Origin: JAMCRM01 sp041685075
GTDB taxonomy: Bacteria > Acidobacteriota > Terriglobia > Bryobacterales > Bryobacteraceae
Direction: 5' to 3'
Length of the DNA: 53,212 nucleotides
Assembly: GCA_041685075.1 (NCBI GenBank)
Contig: JAWLGN010000003.1
Coordinates: 1 to 53,212 of the forward strand
A program made the position numbers and the translations under genes. This document shows positions 23,470 to 31,512 of the stretch, piece after piece (the first letter of the stretch is position 1; each line of letters begins with the position of its first letter). A model generated the notes under the pieces. It was not told the DNA's origin and did no database searches. It was given only the letters and a program-made list of their open reading frames with translations.

Positions 23470-24609
23470 GTGCCGCAGACTGCCTTTGAAATCGTAGCCG
23501 AGTGCCCGGCGACGGGTGCGCGTGCGGGCCTGTTGCACACTCCCCACGGGGTTATCGAGACCCCCGTGTTCATGCCGGTAGGCACGCAGGGCACGGTGAA
23601 GGGCCTCACGGAGCGGGATCTGGCCGCCGAACTCGACGTGCGCATCCTGCTGGCCAACACCTACCATCTCTATGTGCGGCCCGGGCCCGAGTTGATCCGG
23701 GGGCTGGGCGGGCTGCACCGCTTCATGTCCTGGGATCGCGCCATCCTCACCGATTCCGGCGGGTTCCAGGTCTTCAGCCTGAGCGGTCTGCGCCGCATCA
23801 CCGAGGAGGGCGTCGTCTTCCAATCCCACCTCAACGGCGATCTCCACACGTTCACGCCGGAGAGCACGGTGGACACGCAACTGGCCCTGGGGAGCGACAT
23901 CATGATGGTGCTGGACGAGTGCCCGGAGTACCCTGTGAGCCGGGAGTACGCGCGCCAGGCCATGGAGCGCACGGTGCGCTGGGCCGGGGCGGCGTTCCGG
24001 CACTACCGGACCCGGATGGCCGGGATGTCCACGCGCCACGCCCTGTTCCCCATCGTGCAGGGTTCGGTCTATCCCGAGTTGCGGCGCGAATGTGCCGGGA
24101 GGCTGCTCGAGCTGGAGGCCGAAGGCTATGCCATCGGCGGCCTCTCGGTGGGGGAGCCCCGCGCCGAGAGCATGGCGGCGGTGGAGGCCGTGGCGCCCCT
24201 GCTCCCGCGCGAGCGGCCGCGTTACGCCATGGGGGTGGGGATGCCGGAGGAACTGGCCGAATACGTCGCCCGCGGCGTGGACATGATGGACTGCGTACTG
24301 CCCACCCGCAACGCGCGCAACGGCTGTCTGTTCACCTCCACCGGGCGGGTGATCATCAAGCAGGCCCGCTATCGCGACGACCCGCGACCGCTCGACGAAG
24401 GCTGCGATTGCTATACTTGTACCAGGTATTCACGAGCGTATTTGCGGCACCTGTTCATGTCCAGAGAAATGCTGTATTCGGTACTCGCGACACGCCACAA
24501 CGTCAAGCACTACCTTGACAGGATGCGTGATATAAGGCACGCTATTGTTTTGGGTGTACTCCCGGAACATTTGAGAGCGGTGCGCTCGATCCCGGCGGAA
24601 GCCGGGTAA
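23470..24609 (+). CDS. tgt: Queuine tRNA-ribosyltransferase
   Basis: Exchanges guanine 34 for preQ1 in Asn, Asp, His and Tyr tRNAs. The catalytic region LTDSGGFQVFSL (D95), the second Asp region (MDCVLPTRNARNG) and the zinc site DCYTCTRYSRAYLRHLF with CDC-x-x-C plus His are intact. At 379 residues the length is normal. Starts with GTG at 23470, with TATCAT ending ten bases upstream and no Shine-Dalgarno. It opens the tgt-yajC-secD-secF order known in many bacteria. Confidence 0.96.
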   Translation: MPQTAFEIVAECPATGARAGLLHTPHGVIETPVFMPVGTQGTVKGLTERDLAAELDVRILLANTYHLYVRPGPELIRGLGGLHRFMSWDRAILTDSGGFQVFSLSGLRRITEEGVVFQSHLNGDLHTFTPESTVDTQLALGSDIMMVLDECPEYPVSREYARQAMERTVRWAGAAFRHYRTRMAGMSTRHALFPIVQGSVYPELRRECAGRLLELEAEGYAIGGLSVGEPRAESMAAVEAVAPLLPRERPRYAMGVGMPEELAEYVARGVDMMDCVLPTRNARNGCLFTSTGRVIIKQARYRDDPRPLDEGCDCYTCTRYSRAYLRHLFMSREMLYSVLATRHNVKHYLDRMRDIRHAIVLGVLPEHLRAVRSIPAEAG

Positions 24610-24630
24610 TCCCCACATAACGGTTCCAAC

Positions 24631-24948
24631 GTGGTTCTCAACTTTCTTACAGTCCAGACGGCCACCCAGCCGAACACATTCCTGAGCTTTCTGCCCCTCA
24701 TCCTGATCTTCGCGATCTTCTATTTCCTGCTGATCATGCCCATGCAGCGGCAGCGCAAGCAGCAGCAGAAAATGCTGAGCGCGTTGAAAAACGGAGACTC
24801 GGTGCTCACCAGTGGCGGCATACTGGGGACGATCGTATCGATCGGCGAAGACGACACTCTGATCCTGCGGGTGAAGCCGGACAATGTGAAAATCCAGGTC
24901 GCCCGCAGCGCCGTCTCGAGCCTGGTTTCCGGCGAGAACAAGAAGTAA
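24631..24948 (+). CDS. yajC: Preprotein translocase subunit YajC
   Basis: A 105-residue inner-membrane protein of the SecDF-YajC complex. One membrane segment (LPLILIFAIFYFLLIMPMQR), the signature RQRKQQQKMLSALKNGDSVLTSGG and the GTIVSIGEDD beta part. The start is GTG at 24631; secD follows after 21 bases. Confidence 0.94.
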   Translation: MVLNFLTVQTATQPNTFLSFLPLILIFAIFYFLLIMPMQRQRKQQQKMLSALKNGDSVLTSGGILGTIVSIGEDDTLILRVKPDNVKIQVARSAVSSLVSGENKK

Positions 24949-24969
24949 GTGTAAACAGGTCCAAACTCC

Positions 24970-26586
24970 ATGCAAACAAAACTGAAGGTCCGGATGGCAG
25001 TGATTGCTGCAATTCTGCTGTTGGCGGTGTACGGCATCATAGGGCTGCCGCGCTCGGCGGCCGACCTGCGGCAGAACCTGAGTGAGAACATCCGGCTGGG
25101 TCTCGACCTGAAGGGCGGCAGCCACCTGGTGCTGCAGGTACAGGTGCAGGACGCGGTAAAGTCGGAGGCCGAGCAGACCATCGAGCGCCTGAAGGATTCG
25201 CTGCGGCGGGCCGGCATCGACTACGCCGCCATCGACCGGAACGACTCCGCCACGGTGGAAGAAGCGGACACCATCGCGGTGAACGTGAAAGGCATCCCGG
25301 TCGATAAGACCAGGGAGTTCCGCGCGCTGGTGGCCGAGAACTTCCCCCAGTGGATCCTCACGCCGGTGGGCGCCGCCGACTACCGGATGAATATGAGCCC
25401 CAGCGAGCTGCTGGCGCTGAAGCGCGACACGGTCCAGCGCTCCATCCAGTCCATCAGCACCCGCATCGACGAGTTGGGATTGACCGAACCGGTGGTGCAG
25501 CAATACGGCAGCTCCAGCGAGGACTACCAGATTCTGGTCCAGTTGCCGGGCGTGGACGACCCGGCGCGCGTGAAGGACATCATGCAGACCACCGCGCAAC
25601 TGGAGATCACCGAGGTAAAGGACGGCCCCTATCCCAGCCGTGAGGCGGCACTGTCGCAGCATGGCGGCATCCTGCCGCTGAACACCGAACTGGTGAAGAT
25701 GGCCTCCCGGGGAAGCCCGCAGGAGGAGTGGTACCTGTTGAACCGGATCCCCGTGGTGCGGGGCACCGATGTCCGCAACGCGCGGCCCGGCCAGGACGAG
25801 TTTCGGAAGTGGGAGACCAGCTTCACCCTGAGCCAGGACGGCGCCCGGCGGTTCGGGCGGTTTACCGAGGCCAATATCGGCAACCGGCTGGCGGTAGTGC
25901 TGGACGACCAGATCCGCAGCGTAGCGGTGATTCAGTCGCGCATCGACGACAGCGGCCGCATCACCGGGCAGGCCAACGAGCAGGAGGCTTCGGACCTGGC
26001 GCTGGTGTTGCGTGCCGGCGCGCTGCCGGCCGGCATCCAGTTCCTGGAGGAGCGGACCATCGGCCCGTCGCTGGGCGCCGACTCCATCCGGCAGGGCATC
26101 GTAGCCGGCCTGGCCGGCCTGTTCGCGGTCATGGCCATCATGATCCTCTACTACAAGGGCGCCGGCGTGAACGCCGTCATCGCCCTGGTACTGAACACTG
26201 TTTTATTGCTGTCGGTGCTGGCCTACTTCCACGCTGTCCTTACGCTGCCCGGCATCGCCGGGGTCATCCTGAGCATCGGGATGGCGGTGGACGCCAACAT
26301 CCTGATTTTCGAGCGCATCCGGGAGGAACTGCGGGCTGGAAAGTCCATTCCGGCGGCGGTGGACACCGGTTTCAGCAAGGCCTGGGTGACGATTGTGGAC
26401 TCCAACGTGACCACCATCATCGCCTGTGCCTTTCTCTTTTTGTTCGGCGAGGGTCCCGTGCGCGGTTTCGCCGTGACCCTGGTCATCGGTCTGACTGCCA
26501 ACGTGTTTACGGCCGTCTACGTATCGCGTACAATTTTCGATTACCTGCTGAGCCGGAAGCGGCAGATGACCTCGTTGAGCATCTGA
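24970..26586 (+). CDS. secD: Protein translocase subunit SecD
   Basis: A 538-residue RND-family subunit that uses the proton gradient to pull exported proteins across the inner membrane. TM1 near residues 8-28, then GLDLKGGSHLVLQV, a large periplasmic domain, and the C-terminal TM2-6 block (SIRQGIVAGLAGLFAVMAIMI, GIAGVILSIGMAVDANILIFERIREEL, TIVDSNVTTIIACAFLFLFG). The essential TM4 Asp-Asn pair (AVDANILIFERI) is present. Followed by secF after 85 bases. Confidence 0.96.
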   Translation: MQTKLKVRMAVIAAILLLAVYGIIGLPRSAADLRQNLSENIRLGLDLKGGSHLVLQVQVQDAVKSEAEQTIERLKDSLRRAGIDYAAIDRNDSATVEEADTIAVNVKGIPVDKTREFRALVAENFPQWILTPVGAADYRMNMSPSELLALKRDTVQRSIQSISTRIDELGLTEPVVQQYGSSSEDYQILVQLPGVDDPARVKDIMQTTAQLEITEVKDGPYPSREAALSQHGGILPLNTELVKMASRGSPQEEWYLLNRIPVVRGTDVRNARPGQDEFRKWETSFTLSQDGARRFGRFTEANIGNRLAVVLDDQIRSVAVIQSRIDDSGRITGQANEQEASDLALVLRAGALPAGIQFLEERTIGPSLGADSIRQGIVAGLAGLFAVMAIMILYYKGAGVNAVIALVLNTVLLLSVLAYFHAVLTLPGIAGVILSIGMAVDANILIFERIREELRAGKSIPAAVDTGFSKAWVTIVDSNVTTIIACAFLFLFGEGPVRGFAVTLVIGLTANVFTAVYVSRTIFDYLLSRKRQMTSLSI

Positions 26587-26671
26587 GGCCGCGCTTTTCT
26601 TCTTTTATGACGGGAACAAATCCAAACAGGGCGGTGTCCAATGCGAGTAGACACCGGTACGGCTTGCTTTA

Positions 26672-27895
26672 ATGGAACTTTTCAAAGATATCAACTTTGA
26701 CTTTCTCCGGTGGAAATGGTGGGCGCTGGGCTTGTCCGGCCTGCTGGCCGTGGCCAGCCTGGCGAGCTTTGCCGTCAAGGGACTCAACTGGGGCATCGAC
26801 TTCCGCGGTGGCGCTCTCATGATGGTGAAGTGGCAGGGCGAGCCTCCGGTGAACCGCATACGTACCGTGATCGGGGAAACCGTCCCGGGAGAGGTTTCGG
26901 TTTACGAAGTGGGCGACTTCTCCAGCCGGGAAGTGGCGATCGGAACCGAGTTGCGCGAAGAGCGCCAGTTGAACATCGACCGGGACGCCATGCAGAAGGC
27001 CCTGGAAGCGCACTTCGGACAGCCCGGGAGCGGCAAGCTGGAATTCAACAACGGCAGCGAGCAGGACCTGGTGGAACGGCTGCGTGATCCGCTGCAGCGC
27101 GCCGGAATCGGCAAGAGCGACCAGGAACTGCGCGCCCTGGCCGAAGCGCTGGTAGATTTCCGCAACAGCCCGCCGCGATCCGGTCTGATTGCCAGTTTCG
27201 ATCAACTGGCTCAGGTGCCCGGCGTTACAGCCGGCGTCGTGGAGGTGTTGAAGCAGGAGAGCTACCTGGCTCCGTATGCCATCCGGCAGGTAGAGATGGT
27301 CGGCCCCAAGGTGGGGGCCGAGTTGCGGAAGCGGGCGTTGCTGGCCACGCTTTACGCGCTGGCCGGAATGCTGGTATATATAGCGTTTCGATTTGAGTGG
27401 ATTTATGGTGTGGCCGCCGTCCTGGCCGTAGCCCACGACGCGTTTCTGACGGTGGGGTTGTTCTCCATACTGGGCAAGGAGATTTCCCTGACGGTGATCG
27501 CCGCGCTGCTGACCCTGGTCGGCTACTCGATGAACGACACCATTGTCATTTTCGACCGGGTACGCGAGAATCTTCGGTTGTCGCGGCGCGAATCGCTGGC
27601 GCAGGTGGTGAACCGGAGCCTGAACCAGACTTTCAGCCGGACCATCATGACCTCGGGGCTGACCCTGCTTGCGGTACTGGCATTGTATTTCTTCGGCGGT
27701 CCGGTGTTGAACGCATTTGCTTTCGCGCTGGTGGTGGGTTTCATCATCGGCGTTTACTCGACGGTGTTTATTGCCGGCCCGGTCGTTCTGGCATGGAACG
27801 AGCGGTCGGCCCGAAGGCAGCGGCCGGTAGCGCCCCAGGCGCCGAAGCAGCCGGACACGGCGCGGAAGGGGCAGCCGAAAGTGCTGAAGTCGTAG
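26672..27895 (+). CDS. secF: Protein translocase subunit SecF with enlarged periplasmic domain
   Basis: Partner of SecD. TM1 at about residues 18-35, GIDFRGGALMMVKW, then TM2-6 with LLTLVGYSMNDTIVIFDRVRENL and SRTIMTSGLTLLAVLALYFFGG. At 407 residues it is about 80-90 longer than usual: the first periplasmic region runs from about 40 to 220 and contains extra Arg/Leu-rich helices (ERLRDPLQRAG, LAQVPGVTAGVVEVLKQ). The C terminus is Pro/Lys/Arg-rich. Transcribed with secD and followed by tonB. Confidence 0.95.
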   Translation: MELFKDINFDFLRWKWWALGLSGLLAVASLASFAVKGLNWGIDFRGGALMMVKWQGEPPVNRIRTVIGETVPGEVSVYEVGDFSSREVAIGTELREERQLNIDRDAMQKALEAHFGQPGSGKLEFNNGSEQDLVERLRDPLQRAGIGKSDQELRALAEALVDFRNSPPRSGLIASFDQLAQVPGVTAGVVEVLKQESYLAPYAIRQVEMVGPKVGAELRKRALLATLYALAGMLVYIAFRFEWIYGVAAVLAVAHDAFLTVGLFSILGKEISLTVIAALLTLVGYSMNDTIVIFDRVRENLRLSRRESLAQVVNRSLNQTFSRTIMTSGLTLLAVLALYFFGGPVLNAFAFALVVGFIIGVYSTVFIAGPVVLAWNERSARRQRPVAPQAPKQPDTARKGQPKVLKS

Positions 27896-27898
27896 GGC

Positions 27899-27917
27899 GC
27901 GGGGCGGGGAACCCCGC
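27899..27917. other. Hairpin in the secF-tonB gap
   Basis: GCGGGG pairs with CCCCGC across a seven-base loop. No T-run. Confidence 0.5.
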
Positions 27918-27942
27918 AGGGAGATATTGAAAGGAACCGCGT

Positions 27943-28719
27943 ATGTTCGAGCAGACGTTTGTGGAGGGTGTCGGGAAGACCAACAGGACGTGGACGGTAC
28001 TTGTCTCGTTCCTCGGGCAGGTCCTGATGATCGGGGTAGCGATCATCATTCCGATGATCTACTTCGATGCCCTGCCCAAGAGCCAGTTGACGAGCTTTCT
28101 GGTGGCGCCGCCTCCGCCGCCTCCGCCTCCGCCGCCGCCTGCTGCGGCCGCGCCGGTGAAAGTGGTGAAGGTGATTCCGCGGCAGTTTGACGCGGGGCGC
28201 CTGATGGCCCCCAAGGCCGTCCCCAAGGAAGTCGCCATTATTAAGGAAGAGGAGTTGCCGCCGCCTTCGGCCGGCGTGGTCGGGGTGGTCGGCGGCGTGC
28301 CGGGTGGGGTGCCCGGCGGCCAGATGGGCGGGGTGCTGGGCGGCATCGTCGGCTCGGTCCCCACAGCGGCTCCTCCGCCTCCGCCTCCGCCTCCGGTGAA
28401 GAAGGAGGCGCCCAAGCCTGCTACGCCGCAGCGCATCCGGGTGGGCGGCAACGTCCAGCAGGCCAAGCTCATCAATCAGCCCAGGCCGATGTACCCGCCT
28501 CTGGCGAAGCAGGCGCGCATCTCCGGCATAGTACGGCTGAACGCGATTATCAGTAAAGACGGCACCATCCAGAACCTCACGGTCATCAGCGGCCACCCGC
28601 TGCTGGTTCCGGCGGCCATGGACGCGGTGAAACAGTGGAGGTATGCCCCGACGCTCCTCAACGGAGAGCCGGTGGAGGTCGTAACGCAGATCGACGTCAA
28701 CTTTACGTTGAGTCAATGA
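27943..28719 (+). CDS. TonB-family energy transducer
   Basis: A 258-residue periplasm-spanning protein that passes ExbB/ExbD energy to outer-membrane receptors. One N-terminal membrane anchor (WTVLVSFLGQVLMIGVAIII), a Pro-rich neck with a long Pro run, a Gly/Val-rich stretch (GVVGGVPGGVPGGQMGG), a second Pro run, and a C-terminal TonB domain (RPMYPPLAKQARISGIVRLNAII, AAMDAVKQWRYAPTLLNGEP). It is placed between secF and exbB. The Gly-rich insert separating two Pro runs is not typical of E. coli TonB. Confidence 0.9.
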   Translation: MFEQTFVEGVGKTNRTWTVLVSFLGQVLMIGVAIIIPMIYFDALPKSQLTSFLVAPPPPPPPPPPPAAAAPVKVVKVIPRQFDAGRLMAPKAVPKEVAIIKEEELPPPSAGVVGVVGGVPGGVPGGQMGGVLGGIVGSVPTAAPPPPPPPPVKKEAPKPATPQRIRVGGNVQQAKLINQPRPMYPPLAKQARISGIVRLNAIISKDGTIQNLTVISGHPLLVPAAMDAVKQWRYAPTLLNGEPVEVVTQIDVNFTLSQ

Positions 28720-28725
28720 CGTAGG

Positions 28726-28745
28726 CCGCCGCCTTCGGGCGGCGG
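28726..28745. other. UUCG-tetraloop hairpin in the tonB-exbB gap
   Basis: CCGCCGCC-TTCG-GGCGGCGG: eight GC pairs closed by the very stable UUCG loop, seven bases after the tonB stop. No T-run follows. Confidence 0.75.
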
Positions 28746-28846
28746 GCGGTTCGAGGGCCGATGTCCGCCGGTTGCGCAAGCGTCTCAGCGCGCCGCAGGC
28801 GGGGGCGGGAGCCGGAGATAATTCAACTCGCAGGAGAAAAACGAAA

Positions 28847-29590
28847 ATGTATTTGGATTTCGACACGATAATGGCGTTCCTGATGTTGCAGGAAGGCGGG
28901 GCGGTCGGCTGGGATGCACGAGCCCTTTGGGCCCAGATGGGTCTTGCGGCCAAACTGGTCGTGATCGGCCTGTTCATCATGTCGGCCTGGTCCATCGGGG
29001 TGATGATCGACCGCTTGTTGGCTTTCAATGCGGCACGCAAGCAGTCGCGCGCTTTCGCTCCGGCCGTGGCCGGCGCGCTGCGCGAGGGTAAGCTCGACGA
29101 AGCGGTCAAGATCGCCGACCGCTACAAGAAGAGCCACCTGGCCAAGGTCGTGGTGGCGGGTCTGCAGGAGTTCCAGGCGCACCAGATCAGCAACGAGATT
29201 CCGGGTGAGGAGATGGAGGCCTCCAAGCGGGCTCTCGAGCGCGCAGAAGCCATTGTGCACGCCGAGCTGAAGCGCGGCATCTCCGGCCTGGCGACCATCG
29301 GTTCGACCGCTCCGTTCGTGGGGCTGTTCGGCACGGTGGTAGGCATCATCAACGCGTTCAAGGGCATCTCGACCGAGAAGTCCACCGGTCTGGGCGCCGT
29401 TGCGGGCGGTATTTCCGAGGCCCTGGTGGCCACCGCTATCGGTTTGTTCGTGGCCATCCCGGCGGTCTGGATGTTCAACTACTTCAATGAGCGGCTGGAA
29501 GCCTTTGACGTAGAGATGGGCAACTCCAGTTCCGAGCTGATCGACTACTTCCTGAAGAAGTCGCGGCGCGGCGCTGGCGCGCGCAGCTAG
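28847..29590 (+). CDS. exbB: ExbB/TolQ/MotA-family proton channel protein
   Basis: A 247-residue inner-membrane protein with three membrane segments: LAAKLVVIGLFIMSAWSIGV near the N terminus, and the pair GLATIGSTAPFVGLFGTVVGI and GISEALVATAIGLFVAIPAV that is diagnostic of the family. The ATG at 28847 has GGAG ten bases upstream; longer in-frame starts are not supported. With the two exbD genes and tonB it forms a Ton motor. A Tol role is also possible because tolB/pal are not in view. Confidence 0.92.
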   Translation: MYLDFDTIMAFLMLQEGGAVGWDARALWAQMGLAAKLVVIGLFIMSAWSIGVMIDRLLAFNAARKQSRAFAPAVAGALREGKLDEAVKIADRYKKSHLAKVVVAGLQEFQAHQISNEIPGEEMEASKRALERAEAIVHAELKRGISGLATIGSTAPFVGLFGTVVGIINAFKGISTEKSTGLGAVAGGISEALVATAIGLFVAIPAVWMFNYFNERLEAFDVEMGNSSSELIDYFLKKSRRGAGARS

Positions 29591-29623
29591 GCAGCTCAAT
29601 ACCAGGATTGGCGAGTTGAATGG

Positions 29624-29654
29624 CGGGGGCCGCGGCCGTACGCCGCGGCTCCCG
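29624..29654. other. Long hairpin in the exbB-exbD gap
   Basis: Thirteen-pair stem (one G-T pair) 29624-29636 / 29642-29654 with a five-base loop, built around GCCGCGGC on both arms. It ends 25 bases before the exbD start. Confidence 0.65.
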
Positions 29655-29679
29655 CAACCCGATCCAGGGAGGTGGCAGA

Positions 29680-30141
29680 ATGGCGAAAAAAGAAAAGACC
29701 AGAGGCGGTCTGGTAAACGAGATCAACGTCGTCCCCATGTGCGACATCATGCTGGTGATGCTGATCATCTTCATGGTGGTCACCCCCATGTTGTCCAAGG
29801 GCGTCAGCGTTGACATGCACAAGGCCAGGAATCCCATCCCCATGCAGGCCGCCGACAAGAGCGACGCGGTTGTGGTGGCGGTGACGCGCGACGGGAGGAC
29901 CTACCTGAACACCACCCAGCTCAGCGCGGACCAGTTGCCCTCCAGGGTGAAGGACCTGCTTACGAACAAGCTGGACAAGACCGTCTTCGTAAAGTCCGAT
30001 GCGCGGGCCCGCTACGAGAACGTAGTGGAAGTAGTGGACAACCTGCGGGCTGCCGGCGTTGACCAGCTTGGCCTGTTGACGGACCAGGTGCAGGACAAGA
30101 AGCGGAGTGACGCCGGCGAGGGCGTTCCTTCCGGAGACTAG
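29680..30141 (+). CDS. exbD: ExbD/TolR-family protein, first copy
   Basis: A 153-residue protein with a single membrane helix carrying the essential Asp (VVPMCDIMLVMLIIFMVV, D22) and a periplasmic domain (DAVVVAVTRDGRTYLNTTQLS). ATG at 29680 follows GGGAGGTG. The C-terminal region (LLTDQVQDKKRSDAGEG) is charged and longer than in the second copy. Works with exbB and tonB. Confidence 0.92.
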   Translation: MAKKEKTRGGLVNEINVVPMCDIMLVMLIIFMVVTPMLSKGVSVDMHKARNPIPMQAADKSDAVVVAVTRDGRTYLNTTQLSADQLPSRVKDLLTNKLDKTVFVKSDARARYENVVEVVDNLRAAGVDQLGLLTDQVQDKKRSDAGEGVPSGD

Positions 30142-30142
30142 C

Positions 30143-30163
30143 GCACGCGCTTCGGTTGCGTGC
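30143..30163. other. Hairpin in the exbD-exbD gap
   Basis: GCACGC and GCGTGC flank a nine-base loop (GCTTCGGTT). It ends 13 bases before the AAGGAG of the second exbD. Confidence 0.5.
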
Positions 30164-30189
30164 CCAGCGAGGTATTAAGGAGCAATCAT

Positions 30190-30618
30190 ATGGGAATGGC
30201 TGTCGGCGGATCCGGTAAGGGTCCGAAATCTGACATGAATATAACGCCGTTCATCGACGTGTTGCTGGTGCTGATCATTATCTTCATGGTGATCACGCCG
30301 CTCACGCCGAAGGGGCTGGAGGCCCTGGTGCCGCAGCCCGCGCCGCCGGGCGTGAAAGCCACGGCGGCCGACCAGCGCACCGTGGTCATCGTGATCAACA
30401 GAGACAGGTCCATACTGATCAACACCGAACCCACCGACGAGACGCGGCTGGGCCAGCGGCTGGAAGAGATCTTCAAGACGCGCGCCGAGCGTGTAGTGTT
30501 CGTCAAGGGCGATCCGGAGCTGGAGTTCAGGGAAGTGGCCAAAGCGATCGACATCGCGCACGGCGCCGGCATCGACAAGGTGGGACTGATGACCGCCAAG
30601 GTGGAGGCGGGGGAGTGA
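30190..30618 (+). CDS. exbD: ExbD/TolR-family protein, second copy
   Basis: A 142-residue paralogue of the upstream gene: SDMNITPFIDVLLVLIIIFMVI with the conserved Asp (D23), a Pro-rich linker and a periplasmic domain (RTVVIVINRDRSILINTEP). ATG at 30190 with AAGGAG seven bases upstream. The two copies differ through most of the periplasmic part, so they may form a heteromer in the motor. The next gene starts one base after its stop. Confidence 0.92.
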   Translation: MGMAVGGSGKGPKSDMNITPFIDVLLVLIIIFMVITPLTPKGLEALVPQPAPPGVKATAADQRTVVIVINRDRSILINTEPTDETRLGQRLEEIFKTRAERVVFVKGDPELEFREVAKAIDIAHGAGIDKVGLMTAKVEAGE

Positions 30619-30619
30619 C

Positions 30620-31420
30620 ATGAAACGCAAACTGATGGTCGTTGTGGGGGTGGCCGCGCTGGCCCTGCTGGCAACGGGTTGCCAGAAGCTCAAGGCGCGC
30701 GACCAGCTCAACAAAGGCGTGCAGGCATTCAAGAATGCGCAGTACTCCCAGGCGGTGGAACATTTCAAGACCGCCGTCGAGTTGGATCCCACGTTCCCGA
30801 CGGCGCGGCTGTACCTGGCCACGGCGTACATGAACCAGTACATCCCGGGCGCCGAGTCCCCGGAAAACATCCAGATGGCGCAGGCGGCGTTCGACGAGTT
30901 CAACAAGGTACTCGAAGCCAATCCCAACGACACGGTGGCTATCGCCTCCATCGCCATGCTGAAGCTCCAGCAGAAGGAGTGGGACGACGCCAAGAGTTGG
31001 TACCAGAAGCTGGTAGCCGTGGATCCCACCAACAAGGAGGCTTACTACAGCCTCGGCTTTATCGCCTGGAGCAAGTGGTATCCGGTGTACGGCACGGCGC
31101 GCGCCAACCTGGGAATGAAGCCCGAGGATCCCGGTCCCATCAAGGACAAGAAGGTCAAGGAAGAGCTGAAGGCCGAGCACCTGCCCGAGATCAACGAGGG
31201 CCTCAAGTACCTGGAAAAGGCGCTGGAACTCGACCCCGAGTACGACGACGCGATGGCCTACATCAACCTGCTCACGCGCGAGCGTGCGGACCTGATGGAT
31301 ACCGCCGAGGAGTACAAGCGCGAGATCGAGGTGGCCGATAACTGGATCCAGAAGGCGCTGGCAGCCAAGAAGGCCAAGGCTGAGCGGCAGCCCGCCGGCG
31401 GTGGTATCACCTCCGAGTAG
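30620..31420 (+). CDS. TPR-repeat lipoprotein
   Basis: A 266-residue exported lipoprotein (lipobox LATGC at about residues 17-21). At least three TPR motifs follow: GVQAFKNAQYSQAVEHFKTAV, NDTVAIASIAMLKLQQKEWDDAKSWYQKL and INEGLKYLEKALELDPEYDDA. TPR proteins mediate protein contacts; the position directly after exbD (one-base gap) suggests an accessory of the Ton/Tol motor or envelope assembly. The last 30 residues are charged. Confidence 0.86.
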   Translation: MKRKLMVVVGVAALALLATGCQKLKARDQLNKGVQAFKNAQYSQAVEHFKTAVELDPTFPTARLYLATAYMNQYIPGAESPENIQMAQAAFDEFNKVLEANPNDTVAIASIAMLKLQQKEWDDAKSWYQKLVAVDPTNKEAYYSLGFIAWSKWYPVYGTARANLGMKPEDPGPIKDKKVKEELKAEHLPEINEGLKYLEKALELDPEYDDAMAYINLLTRERADLMDTAEEYKREIEVADNWIQKALAAKKAKAERQPAGGGITSE

Positions 31421-31512
31421 CACCGCCCGGTTCCCATTCCATCCCCGGCGCGCGCGAGGCAATGCCCCGGGCGCGCGGGGAGTGGGTGTTTTTCGGGTAC
31501 AATCGGAATAGA

